Part shown: piece after piece, positions 16,678-26,634 of the stretch
Position numbering within the stretch: position 1 is the first letter of the stretch
How the letters are laid out: each line of letters begins with the position of its first letter
From: an uncultured Aquimarina sp.
GTDB lineage: Bacteria > Bacteroidota > Bacteroidia > Flavobacteriales > Flavobacteriaceae
Length of the DNA: 64,000 nt
Direction of reading: 5' to 3'
Assembly: GCA_938011245.1 (NCBI GenBank)
Contig: CALLUJ010000033.1
Span: forward strand, 1 to 64,000
The notes under the pieces: generated by a model
What the model saw: the letters and a program-made list of their open reading frames with translations, nothing else
Told to the model about the DNA's origin: nothing
Database searches by the model: none
Program-made: the position numbers and the translations under genes

Positions 16678-17691
16678 ATGAAAATTAACGATAAATCAAA
16701 TTATCAAATATACACCCCATCAAACACTAGGTATAACAATTTAAAATACAATAGATGTGGTAAAAGCGGAGTATTACTTCCCTCAATTTCCTTAGGTTTA
16801 TGGCACAATTTTGGAAAATACGATATGCTAGCCAATGCCGAAGCTATTTTAAGGACTGCTTTTGATAACGGAATTACACATTTTGATTTAGCTAATAACT
16901 ATGGGCCTCCATATGGAAGTGCTGAAATTAATTTTGGAATACTATATCAACAAAATTTTAAAGCATACAGAGACGAACTTTTTATAGCTACTAAAGCTGG
17001 GTACGATATGTGGACTGGTCCTTATGGGAATTATGGTTCTAGAAAGCATTTAATGGCAAGCATAAATCAAAGTCTTCAACGTATGAATTTAGATTATGTA
17101 GATTTATTTTACCACCATAGACCTGACCCTGAAACCCCTTTGGAGGAAACAGCGGTAGCCCTACGTGATATTGTATTACAAGGGAAGGCTTTATATATAG
17201 GTCTTTCTAACTATAAAGCTCCACAAATAGAAGAAATGACTATGTTGTTAAAAGAAATGAAGGTTCCTTTTATTATAGATCAAGCAAGATATTCTATGCT
17301 GGATCGTAGTATTGAAAATGATATTTTGCCTTGCCTTATAAAACAAAACATAGGTTGCATTGCTTTTTCGCCTTTAGCACAAGGAATGTTAACCGATAAA
17401 TATATTAATGGAGTACCTTCAAATTCACGTGCCGCAAAAAATAAAACATACTTAGATTCAAAAACCGTTCAAGAAAAGCTTCCTATAATTAGAGAATTAC
17501 ATAATATTGCTCAAAAAAGAGGTCAAAAATTGCATGAAATGGCTATATCTTGGTTACTTTTCCAAAAAGGCATAACTTCTGTTTTAATAGGGGCTAGCTC
17601 TCCTAATCAATTAATCGAAAATTTGAAAGCTTCAGAAAATACTATATTCTCTATCGAAGAGTTAAATTCTATAAATAAACTTACCAAATAG
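16678..17691 (+). CDS. Aldo/keto reductase
   Basis: DLANNYGPPYGSAE, DLFYHHRPDP, GLSNYKA, VLIGASSPNQL. Confidence 0.93.
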   Translation: MKINDKSNYQIYTPSNTRYNNLKYNRCGKSGVLLPSISLGLWHNFGKYDMLANAEAILRTAFDNGITHFDLANNYGPPYGSAEINFGILYQQNFKAYRDELFIATKAGYDMWTGPYGNYGSRKHLMASINQSLQRMNLDYVDLFYHHRPDPETPLEETAVALRDIVLQGKALYIGLSNYKAPQIEEMTMLLKEMKVPFIIDQARYSMLDRSIENDILPCLIKQNIGCIAFSPLAQGMLTDKYINGVPSNSRAAKNKTYLDSKTVQEKLPIIRELHNIAQKRGQKLHEMAISWLLFQKGITSVLIGASSPNQLIENLKASENTIFSIEELNSINKLTK

Positions 17692-17832
17692 TTTATAATA
17701 AAAAAATCAAAAAATATACTATAATAATCTTTTATGGATAAATACAATTAAAATATTACTTTTGTTGTAATATTTCATATTTTAAGCTGTAATTTATAAA
17801 TGCTTTAAAATATAAATTTAGAACAATATTAT

Positions 17833-18582
17833 ATGAGGTTTGCTTTAATCTTTTTACTTTCATTACTAGCTTTTAAAGGGTTTTCCCAAAATAATGAAGT
17901 CCCTCTAAATTTACCATCTGAAGATTTTCGTTTTTTTTCCGATGCTATTGCAAATAATATTAGGTTATATAAAGTAAATAGTCAAGTAGCTACAGAAAAA
18001 AAAGATTTAGAACGCATTAAATTTTTATACGATTCACTAGTATCTAAGGTTCTTAAAGGAACACATTTTGATAACTTTTTAGTTACTGATTACAAATCTA
18101 ATAAACCTATTTATCTAGAAAACTTTACTAAACCTATATATTTAAAAACCACCTCTAATTGGTGCGAACCAAACGAATCCGAAATACAAGCATTAAATGA
18201 TATTGCTGAAGAGTTTGGAGACGTTATAGACTTTGTAGTATTGTACTGGGATACTAGAACTACACTCGAAACGGTTAAAAAACCTTATACCGATAATGTT
18301 CATGTAATTTATGTGGACGAATTAGAAAATTACAATTCAACTATAGTGCATGTTGTTAAACATTCTTTAGGAATTCCCTCGATTTTTTTAATGGATAATA
18401 AACGTACTATTATAGATATTAAAAAAGGGGTTTCGCCTTCATTCACCTCTCAACCTACAACCGAATACAAAGGATTTGGAAATTTCAATCCTCCAACTTC
18501 CAAGGAACACTTCATTAACTCTTACACTACCTACTTTGAAGCATTAGCGAAAGATGTGAATACTATTCTTCAAAATATATAG
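17833..18582 (+). CDS. Secreted thioredoxin-fold-like protein
   Basis: Signal peptide; KTTSNWCEPNESEIQALNDIAEEFGDVIDFVVLYWD resembles a thioredoxin core with one Cys. Confidence 0.55.
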   Translation: MRFALIFLLSLLAFKGFSQNNEVPLNLPSEDFRFFSDAIANNIRLYKVNSQVATEKKDLERIKFLYDSLVSKVLKGTHFDNFLVTDYKSNKPIYLENFTKPIYLKTTSNWCEPNESEIQALNDIAEEFGDVIDFVVLYWDTRTTLETVKKPYTDNVHVIYVDELENYNSTIVHVVKHSLGIPSIFLMDNKRTIIDIKKGVSPSFTSQPTTEYKGFGNFNPPTSKEHFINSYTTYFEALAKDVNTILQNI

Positions 18583-18639
18583 TATCCTATTAGGGTATCC
18601 CCTATTTTTGCATTTCTACATTTAACATTATTAATAGTT

Positions 18640-19698
18640 ATGCTAAATTTATATAATACTCAAATAGAATCTTTATCGGTTCATCGTATAGGAAACAAAA
18701 GTAGAAATGAAAACTTATTTCTATCGGAAAACCCTTATCAATTTAATGATGAATTAAATGCTTTACTTAAAGAGTATTTTTTTAAACCTTTTAGAGAAAA
18801 AGAAGAGAATTATTTTCAGTTTAGTAATGAAACAGATTTAGAATTTCATCCTTTATTTAAAATTGTAAACACCATTTTTGAAAACCCTAACACAATCCAT
18901 GAACAATCTAAACACATAGGAAATCTACTTTTTGAGCAATCTCAACACCCACATATTAAAAACGGGGAACTATATATTACTTATTTAGAAAATTGTCTTT
19001 TAGATAATAAAAAGGTAAACGCTATTGGTATTTTTAAATCTGAAATTAAAAATGATTTTCTTCAATTTGAAGAACAAGCTACTGACTTAAATCTTTTATT
19101 ACAACAAGGGGTTTCCTTAAATAAATTAGATAAAGGTTGCTTAATTTTTAATAGTGAAAAAGAAACAGGATATCGCATACTATCAGTAGATTCTAATCGA
19201 TATGACACTAAATACTGGTTAGAACATTTTTTAGGTGTAGAAGCTTTTGCCGATAGTAATTTCCACACAAAAAAATACATCAAATTCTGTCAGGACTTTG
19301 CTAAAGATGTTATTTTACCTGCCGAAGATAAAAAAGAAGAAGTGATGTTTATGAATAGAGCTGTAAATCATTTTGCAAAAAATGACACTTTTGAAGAATC
19401 GAGCTTTTTAAACGATGTTATAGAAAACCCTGAATTAATTCCCGAGTTTAAACATTATAAAGTAGAAAAAGCCCCTAAATATCATATTGAAGATCTTACC
19501 GAATTTCCTATTGCAAATACTGCGGTATCTGCCGCCCGTAAAAAAATAAAAAACGTAATTAATCTTGACACTAATGTTCAAATTAAAATGGATTTTATTA
19601 ATCCCGAGTCTGCAGAGAAGTTTGTAGAAAAAGGGTGGGATGAAGAAAAACAAATGTATTATTATTTAGTATATTTTAACAAAGAGCAAAAGGATTAA
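18640..19698 (+). CDS. Nucleoid-associated protein (YejK/NdpA-like)
   Basis: Overall family character: YITYLENCLLDNKKVNAIGIFKSE, DKGCLIFNSEKETGYRILSVDSNRYDTKYWLEHFL. Confidence 0.75.
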   Translation: MLNLYNTQIESLSVHRIGNKSRNENLFLSENPYQFNDELNALLKEYFFKPFREKEENYFQFSNETDLEFHPLFKIVNTIFENPNTIHEQSKHIGNLLFEQSQHPHIKNGELYITYLENCLLDNKKVNAIGIFKSEIKNDFLQFEEQATDLNLLLQQGVSLNKLDKGCLIFNSEKETGYRILSVDSNRYDTKYWLEHFLGVEAFADSNFHTKKYIKFCQDFAKDVILPAEDKKEEVMFMNRAVNHFAKNDTFEESSFLNDVIENPELIPEFKHYKVEKAPKYHIEDLTEFPIANTAVSAARKKIKNVINLDTNVQIKMDFINPESAEKFVEKGWDEEKQMYYYLVYFNKEQKD

Positions 19699-19765
19699 TC
19701 CTTGTTTACATAACCATTCATTATACAACTCTATAATTAAAATTATAGTTAGCCTTATATATTAT

Positions 19766-20875
19766 ATGACATTTCAGCAATTAGGTATTTCCGAAGATTT
19801 AAATAAAGGTTTAAAAGAATTAGGAATTAAAGTCCCTACTAAAATTCAAGAACAAGCCATTCCTATATTACTGGAAGGTAATAACGATTTTATAGGAAAA
19901 GCACAAACAGGAACTGGAAAAACAGCCGCTTTTGGGCTACCTATGTTAATGCATATAGAACCTTCTAAAAAAGTTACACAAGGACTTATTTTAGCCCCTA
20001 CTCGCGAATTAGCACAACAAATAGCTAAACAGCTCTTTAAATTCACAAAATACAGTGATAAAGTATTTAGTGAATCTGTTTATGGTGGAGAAAAAATAGA
20101 TCGTCAAATACAACGCTTACAACGTCCAACGCATATTGTAGTAGCTACACCTGGACGTTTAGTTGATCTTATAAAGCGTAAAGCCGTAGATATACGTTTT
20201 ATAACAACTATTGTTTTAGATGAAGCTGATGAGATGCTTAGCATGGGGTTTAAAAAGGATTTAGAATTTATATTACAAACCATTAATGAGCGCCGCAATG
20301 TATGGATGTTTTCTGCTACTTTACCTAAAGAGCTTCAGCATATTATACATAAATACGTATCCCCTAAAGCTATTACCATAGAAATTGATAATGCAAATGC
20401 TACTAACAAAAATATTAATCATCAATTTGTAGTTGGAGACGAAGGTAATAAAGTTGATACGATGACGTATTTTCTAAAATCTAATAAACATAAACGGGGT
20501 ATTATTTTTTGCCGAACTAAAGTAGCTGCTCGAAAACTTACGGAACAATTAAAGCAAAGAAACTTTACCTTAGATGTGCTTGAAGGAGATATGCAACAGA
20601 AAAATCGGGACAAAGTAATGCGTGCTTTTAAAAATAAAAAATTAAATTTTTTAGTAGCTACAGATGTTGCTGCCCGTGGTATTGATGTAGATAATCTAGC
20701 TTTTGTTCTTCATTATCAACTACCCGACCAGGCTGAATATTATATACATAGAAGTGGACGTACTGCTAGAGGAGGAAAATCGGGACAATCAATAGCCTTT
20801 TTGGATCATTCCGAAGTAAAATATTTAAGAATTTTAGAAAAACAAATACAACTAAAATTTACTCAAATTCGATAA
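19766..20875 (+). CDS. DEAD/DEAH-box RNA helicase
   Basis: AQTGTGKT, PTRELAQQ, DEAD, SAT, HRSGRTAR. Confidence 0.95.
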   Translation: MTFQQLGISEDLNKGLKELGIKVPTKIQEQAIPILLEGNNDFIGKAQTGTGKTAAFGLPMLMHIEPSKKVTQGLILAPTRELAQQIAKQLFKFTKYSDKVFSESVYGGEKIDRQIQRLQRPTHIVVATPGRLVDLIKRKAVDIRFITTIVLDEADEMLSMGFKKDLEFILQTINERRNVWMFSATLPKELQHIIHKYVSPKAITIEIDNANATNKNINHQFVVGDEGNKVDTMTYFLKSNKHKRGIIFCRTKVAARKLTEQLKQRNFTLDVLEGDMQQKNRDKVMRAFKNKKLNFLVATDVAARGIDVDNLAFVLHYQLPDQAEYYIHRSGRTARGGKSGQSIAFLDHSEVKYLRILEKQIQLKFTQIR

Positions 20876-21149
20876 TTAATTCTTGAATTCAAGATTTGTT
20901 TAATCGCTCGTTTTCGTATTTCATTTCTACTTGACGAATCTACTGATCTAAAATCCATATCCTTTATAAGAAAAAGATACGAATAATATCTTATTTAATA
21001 TAATTATATTACCGCTAGTCCATTTCATTCCACGATTCTACTCCACAAATCACTGAAATAATTCCAATAACAGGATACTTTCTAAATCATAAAGTTGTTT
21101 GTAAGAGCGTCTAAAGTCGGGTATCTGACCGGGTATAGTCTTTAATTTA

Positions 21150-21292
21150 TTGGTAGCTTCCAAAGTTTATATTGTATTAATTATCAATATAATACACGAA
21201 CCTTTAGTCTAAAAAGCAATCAATATAAGTTTAATAATCAACGATTTAAGATTATTTACTGATGGTTAAAAAGTTCTTTTTTAATGAGTTTG
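21150..21292 (-). repeat. Copy B of the diverged repeat (inverted relative to 13308-13466)
   Basis: Reverse complement ATTAAAAAAGAACTTTTTAACCATCAGTAAATAATCTTAAATCGTTG...TATTATATTGATAATTAATACAATATAAACTTTGGAAGCTACC. Confidence 0.7.
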
Positions 21293-21341
21293 ACCTGTCT
21301 TAATGCATAATTCAGATTGAAGAGATATTATTGCACATTAT

Positions 21342-23237
21342 TTAACCCAACCAAGACTTCTTAGTTTGTAATTGTAATGGTGTTAAATTTTTACTTGGCA
21401 CCTCCTTAAGTACCTTTTGCAAACTAGTAACCCCTTCTTTAATTGTTGTTTCTAAATAAAGTTCTTTTCCATTTCTATTAACAACCATTATTACAGGAGT
21501 TCCTTTAACCCATTTTTTTGATAGTTCAAATAATAAATAACCGTTATTTAAATCAAATTTTTTACCATTAACAGCTACCAATACATCTCCTTTTTGAATT
21601 TCAAGCTCTTTAAAAAAGCTGCTTTTAACAACATTACTTCTAAAAATAATTTGATTTTTCTCTTTATTAACATCTATATATGAAACGTCTTCGTTTTCCA
21701 TAAAATAAGAAGTGGGTATTGTAGAAACTTCATACTTTAAACCAACGTCTTGGAAAAAATTTGCATAATTAATGGGCTCTGTACCTATTACGTATTTTCT
21801 TAAAAAATTACCTACTTCTGGAAATGTCATATTAGTTACCTCTTCTACTAATACCTCGTCCATGAAAGGCTGTTTGGTTCCATATTTTTTAGATAAAGAC
21901 TTCATTAAATCTAAAATTCCTTTTTCTCCCTTACTTTGTTTTCTAATAATAATATCTATACACATAGAAATTAATGCTCCTTTATAATACACATTATTGT
22001 AATTTCTTTTATAAGGTTCTTCTAAAATATTTTTACTCATTTTAGTAAAAGACAAATAATCATTATAGGTATATGAAATTTCTATTTTTTCAACTATTCT
22101 TCTAAAAAATTCATTTTTAGATATCATGTTTTCTCTTACTTGAAATAGTTGAGCAAAGTACTCCGTTGTACCCTCATACATCCATAAATGTTGTGACATT
22201 TTAGGATTGTTAAAGTCAAAATTGTGAATTTCTTTAGAATGAATTGTTAAAGGAGTAATGATATGAAAAAACTCATGCGCTACAATATCTATTAACGATT
22301 GTTCTAATGCCTCTTTAGAGTATGCTTCTGGCATTACTACTACCGTGGAGTTACTATGTTCTAAAGCTCCGAAACCTTGTGCATCTACTTTGTTGTACTC
22401 CGATAAATATAAAATAATACTATATTTTTTGGTAGAATTAATACTCCCCATAAAATCTTTTTGAGCTTTCATCATTCGCTTCATACTTGGCAATAAACTC
22501 TTTGCTGTATGTACTTTGTTGGGAGAATATACACTAAGTAATATTTCAATATCATTTACTTTAAACGATTCTTGATCTTGTTTAGCATACAGAATAGGAT
22601 CGTCTACCACTTGCGAATATCTATTGTAACGAAAAACATCCACACTCTCTAAATTACTCTTTACTAATTTAGAATTCTCTTCTAAAACGATTTCGTGAGA
22701 AGTGGCACTAGTAATGTTTTTAGGACGTAGTATGGATATCGTATAAGGTTTTTCTTTGGTTTCGTTAAAATATCCTACAAAACCATGTAAGTTCAATAAA
22801 TAATTTTTTTCTTGTAAAATATTGGTGCCAGAAGGCGAAAAAATATCATGTTCTATTTCATTATCAAATGTATCATTAACATAATAAGTAAGTTTATGTA
22901 ATTTTTTAACCTCTTTAATTTCCCAACTATTAACGTCCAATTGTTGTATTGGTAATACTTGTCCATCTCTAGTATAAGCTTTTACATTTTGTATAAAAGC
23001 CCCATAATTATCGTTACTATAAGTTCCTGGAACAATCTTAGGAAAATAAAATATCGCTGTTTCTGAAATAATTTTAGCTGGCAGAAGTTCTACTTTTACT
23101 CGATCCTGCTCTACATTTACTAAATCAATTACTACATCGTTTACGGTATAATTTTCTTTGCTGCTTACTATTGTTTGTTTTGGTTTACAACTAAAAATTA
23201 ATAGGAACGAAACGTAAATTATATATAAGTATTTCAT
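21342..23237 (-). CDS. M61-family (glycyl aminopeptidase-like) metallopeptidase with PDZ domain
   Basis: HEFFHIITPLTIHSKEI, LWMYEGTTEYFAQL, C-terminal KGDVLVAVNGKKF. Confidence 0.9.
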   Translation of the reverse strand: MKYLYIIYVSFLLIFSCKPKQTIVSSKENYTVNDVVIDLVNVEQDRVKVELLPAKIISETAIFYFPKIVPGTYSNDNYGAFIQNVKAYTRDGQVLPIQQLDVNSWEIKEVKKLHKLTYYVNDTFDNEIEHDIFSPSGTNILQEKNYLLNLHGFVGYFNETKEKPYTISILRPKNITSATSHEIVLEENSKLVKSNLESVDVFRYNRYSQVVDDPILYAKQDQESFKVNDIEILLSVYSPNKVHTAKSLLPSMKRMMKAQKDFMGSINSTKKYSIILYLSEYNKVDAQGFGALEHSNSTVVVMPEAYSKEALEQSLIDIVAHEFFHIITPLTIHSKEIHNFDFNNPKMSQHLWMYEGTTEYFAQLFQVRENMISKNEFFRRIVEKIEISYTYNDYLSFTKMSKNILEEPYKRNYNNVYYKGALISMCIDIIIRKQSKGEKGILDLMKSLSKKYGTKQPFMDEVLVEEVTNMTFPEVGNFLRKYVIGTEPINYANFFQDVGLKYEVSTIPTSYFMENEDVSYIDVNKEKNQIIFRSNVVKSSFFKELEIQKGDVLVAVNGKKFDLNNGYLLFELSKKWVKGTPVIMVVNRNGKELYLETTIKEGVTSLQKVLKEVPSKNLTPLQLQTKKSWLG

Positions 23238-24061
23238 TAATTATTAAAGTCTATATATTTTTTTATAAAATTAGCAACTCCATCCTCCGAACCAGCATTA
23301 GTAACATATTTAGCTATTTCTTTTACCTGAGATTTTGCATTAGCCACAGCAACACCAAAGCCTACAGCTTTTAACATTTCAATATCATTAAAGTTATCTC
23401 CAAATGCTACTGCTTCTAAAAAAGAATATTCTAAATAGTAATTTTCTAATAGAAAGTTTATAGCTGTTTTTTTTGAAACAGCTATTGGCGAAATTTCTAT
23501 ATAAGTACTTTTAGAACGATAAATATGTAAGTGTTCCTTATAATGCTTTTCTAAAAAATCGGATAAAGCATCTATATCATCTATATTCCCCATACACATG
23601 ATTTTATGAGCTCCTTTATTTTCCTTTTGCCATTGGGTAATTACTTGTTTATTGGTCTTTACAATAGGCTCTACTTTTGTATTATTAAACTCTCTTTTTG
23701 CCCAATAGTCCATGGTTGGAACATACCAATCGTCATTGTTATAAAGACTAAAATGTATTTTCTGTTGACTATTATACTTCATTAACGCTTGAATAACAGT
23801 TGTATCTATTTCTAGTGAATAGACTATTTTATTATCTATTTTAATCAACGCTCCATTATAGGCTATAAAAGGAAAACGTGCAATATTCCCCATTTCCTGT
23901 AAATATACCATAGCTTTAGGCATCCTTGCCGAAATAAGGATTATAGGAACTTGATTTTTTATTCTATTAAATTCTTTAATGGTATTTTTAGATAGCACAC
24001 GGTTATTATTTAACAATGTACCATCTATATCCGAAAAAAGAATTTTAGGAGAGTCACTCAT
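23237..24061 (-). CDS. Cof-type HAD-IIB phosphatase
   Basis: FSDIDGTLLNNN; VAFGDNFNDIEMLKAVGFGVAVANA. Confidence 0.93.
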   Translation of the reverse strand: MSDSPKILFSDIDGTLLNNNRVLSKNTIKEFNRIKNQVPIILISARMPKAMVYLQEMGNIARFPFIAYNGALIKIDNKIVYSLEIDTTVIQALMKYNSQQKIHFSLYNNDDWYVPTMDYWAKREFNNTKVEPIVKTNKQVITQWQKENKGAHKIMCMGNIDDIDALSDFLEKHYKEHLHIYRSKSTYIEISPIAVSKKTAINFLLENYYLEYSFLEAVAFGDNFNDIEMLKAVGFGVAVANAKSQVKEIAKYVTNAGSEDGVANFIKKYIDFNN

Positions 24062-24475
24062 TAATCATGTATTTTTTGAAATTTCTCTCTTCAATTAGAG
24101 GAAGGTTTATGGATATCAATAATTTATTGAATTTATAACTATAATTTTTTATGTGTTATACTTTTAATTAAAAACACTACTAATTCCGTTTCTTATAATT
24201 CAACCTCGCAAATATAATAATTCCACAAAGTTTTAATAATAATCTTTACTAGTTTTAAAGTCTTTAAATATATAAAAACTAACAATATTTTTTACAAAAA
24301 AGTAAATCACCACAATCTTAAAATGTATAATTTTCTTCACAATCTGAAAGTCATCCTACTACAAAATAATTTCTACTATAATCAATTGCACAAAAAGCTT
24401 CATCTATATGAACATTGTCTTAATTATTTTTAAGACTTATAATATAAACTTCAAAACTTATAAAATCCATATAAA

Positions 24476-24511
24476 AATAAAGAAGGTCACTTATAGGTGA
24501 CCTTCTTTATT
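24476..24511. terminator. Terminator hairpin
   Basis: AATAAAGAAGGTCAC-TTATAG-GTGACCTTCTTTATT. Confidence 0.85.
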
Positions 24512-24530
24512 TTTATATGGATTAATAAAC

Positions 24531-25635
24531 TTACATCATATTACTCCCATTCATAATTGGAGCTGTAGGTTGGGCTTTAACATTTAGTGTTATTGCTCCT
24601 GCTGTACCTAACCCTTCCACAATACTAACAACTTCTATAATTCCTCGAATTCCAGAAGTGTCTAAAAACTCTATTACATTGCCTTCCTCTAACATTGTTA
24701 CTCTTTGTGGAGATGTATTTGAAACGGTAAAAGAATTGTCTATTACTGCATTCAACTGCGATAAGTTAGTTACACTATCAAAGTCTATTGAATTATTTAC
24801 CTGAAAATAAACGCTTTTTAAGTCTTCTGCCATAACCATTGGTTCATCTACTGCTATATTTGCATTAGCTATAGATACAATATCTACTATATTTGTTGGA
24901 TAGTTATTAGCCGAAACTATTGATGCTCTACTACTATTTCCAAAGAAATATCCAAAATCCCAAAAAGTAGACGATTCTGCTCCTTCATTAATTCTGTAAG
25001 TTCTATTCAAATCAAAAAATGATACAAATGTCTCTGAACTACCGTCTTGTAACGGAGCCCTTAATTCTATATTAGTCCCTTCTACAATTCTATTAGCTAC
25101 AGGTTCTCCTATTTTTACTACAATAGTACCTACTCCAATTAATAAACGTTTGTTTGCATCTCTAAAATCTCCTCTGCCCGTTGTTGACCAAAAGTTATAT
25201 ACAATTTCCCCTTCGTCCATCGTATTTGGTACTAATAAATCAAATGTAAAATCAAAACTTTGTTTATTAGAGTCATCTAAGTCAATAGAACCATCTGGCT
25301 TAGTTAATCTTCTTTGTACTCTTGTATCTGTAGGTATTACAAAAGGTTCTGGTGTTCCTCCTGGCAATGTTTGCGTTACATAAAGTCTTCTTTGTGTTCC
25401 ATTTGTAGTAGTAAAAATAACTCTTCCTCTTGCTGTTTCTCCTGCTTCTCCTAATACTTCTGCTACAAACATATCGTCGGGAGAGCCTCCTTCTGTTAGC
25501 CTTATGGTAGCTGTTTCATCTATAATTTCATCAGGATTTGTTTGCACTACGTCAGTATTGTCACTACTACAGCTAGTAATAAAAAGCCCTAAGGACAACG
25601 CTAGTAAACTAATATTTTAAAAAATTCTTTATCAT
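24531..25635 (-). CDS. Lipoprotein whose natural start appears separated from the body by a frameshift
   Basis: ORF (TTG at 25598) SLGLFITSCSSDNTD has a truncated signal peptide; an out-of-frame ATG at 25635 gives MIKNFLK, restored by removing one A in an A4 run (about 25615-25618). Confidence 0.6.
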
Positions 25636-25709
25636 TACATTGATTATTAATTAGTTACATTATTTTTTTCTAAGATAATTAGAATATTTTACAATATAAC
25701 TAAAGACAA

Positions 25710-25736
25710 AAAAAACCGCTAAAATTAGCGGTTTTT
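25710..25736. terminator. Terminator after fabI
   Basis: AACCGCTAA-AA-TTAGCGGTT with A/T tails. Confidence 0.85.
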
Positions 25737-25761
25737 TAAAAATAATATTCGATTAAGTGCT

Positions 25762-26577
25762 TTACTTTTCCACAAAACGTTCCATTACTTCTTGGCTTAC
25801 TCCTACATTAGAAAAACCTCCGTCGTTGTATAAGTTTTGAAGTGTAACTCGCTTGGTTAAATCGCTAAATAACGTTACGGTATAGTTAGCACAGTCTAGA
25901 GCTGTAGCGTTTCCTAATGGAGACATTTTATCTGCATAGGCTATAAAACCATCAAAACCTTTTACTCCTTGCCCTGCAGTTGTTGGCGTTGGAGATTGTG
26001 AAATAGTATTTACACGAACTTTTTTATCTTTTCCAAAGAAATATCCAAAGCTACGCGCTATAGATTCCAAATATGCTTTATTATCTGCCATATCGTTATA
26101 ATCTGGAAAAACACGCTGTGCTGCCATATATGTTAAAGCAACAATACTTCCCCATTCAGACATAGCATCTTTTTTGTATAAGGTTTGCATTACTTTATGA
26201 AACGATAATGCAGATACATCCCAACCTTTTTCACTAAAAGAATAATTCAAATCTGTATAATGGCGTCCTTTTCTAACATTTACAGACATTCCTATAGAAT
26301 GCAAAACGAAATCAATTTTACCACCTAAAATTTCTTGCGATTGTTCTATTAAATTTTCTAAGTCGTCTGTAGATGTAGCATCTGCAGGAATTACTTTAGA
26401 ATTTGTTTTTTCTGCTAGTTCATTAATCTTTCCCATTCTCATAGCTACTGGTGCATTGGTAAGCACAAAAGAACCTCCTTCTTCAAAAACACGTTCTGCA
26501 GTTTTCCAAGCAATGGAGTTTTCATCTAAAGCTCCAAAAATAATTCCTCTTTTTCCTTTTAATAGATTATATGACAT
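25762..26577 (-). CDS. fabI: Enoyl-[acyl-carrier-protein] reductase (NADH)
   Basis: GKRGIIFGALDENSIAWKTAE, LTYMAAQRVFPDYNDMADNKAYLESIAR. Confidence 0.93.
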   Translation of the reverse strand: MSYNLLKGKRGIIFGALDENSIAWKTAERVFEEGGSFVLTNAPVAMRMGKINELAEKTNSKVIPADATSTDDLENLIEQSQEILGGKIDFVLHSIGMSVNVRKGRHYTDLNYSFSEKGWDVSALSFHKVMQTLYKKDAMSEWGSIVALTYMAAQRVFPDYNDMADNKAYLESIARSFGYFFGKDKKVRVNTISQSPTPTTAGQGVKGFDGFIAYADKMSPLGNATALDCANYTVTLFSDLTKRVTLQNLYNDGGFSNVGVSQEVMERFVEK

Positions 26578-26634
26578 GATTAAGTATATGTTTTATTTTT
26601 GAGCGGTAAATATAGTAAAATTACCCGCTATGTA

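Noticed and set aside
24062-24475. ~410-bp intergenic gap as a hidden ncRNA or gene
   Set aside because: Very AT-rich, no convincing ORF or strong structure; only a TATATTTG-like promoter on the minus strand near 24209.
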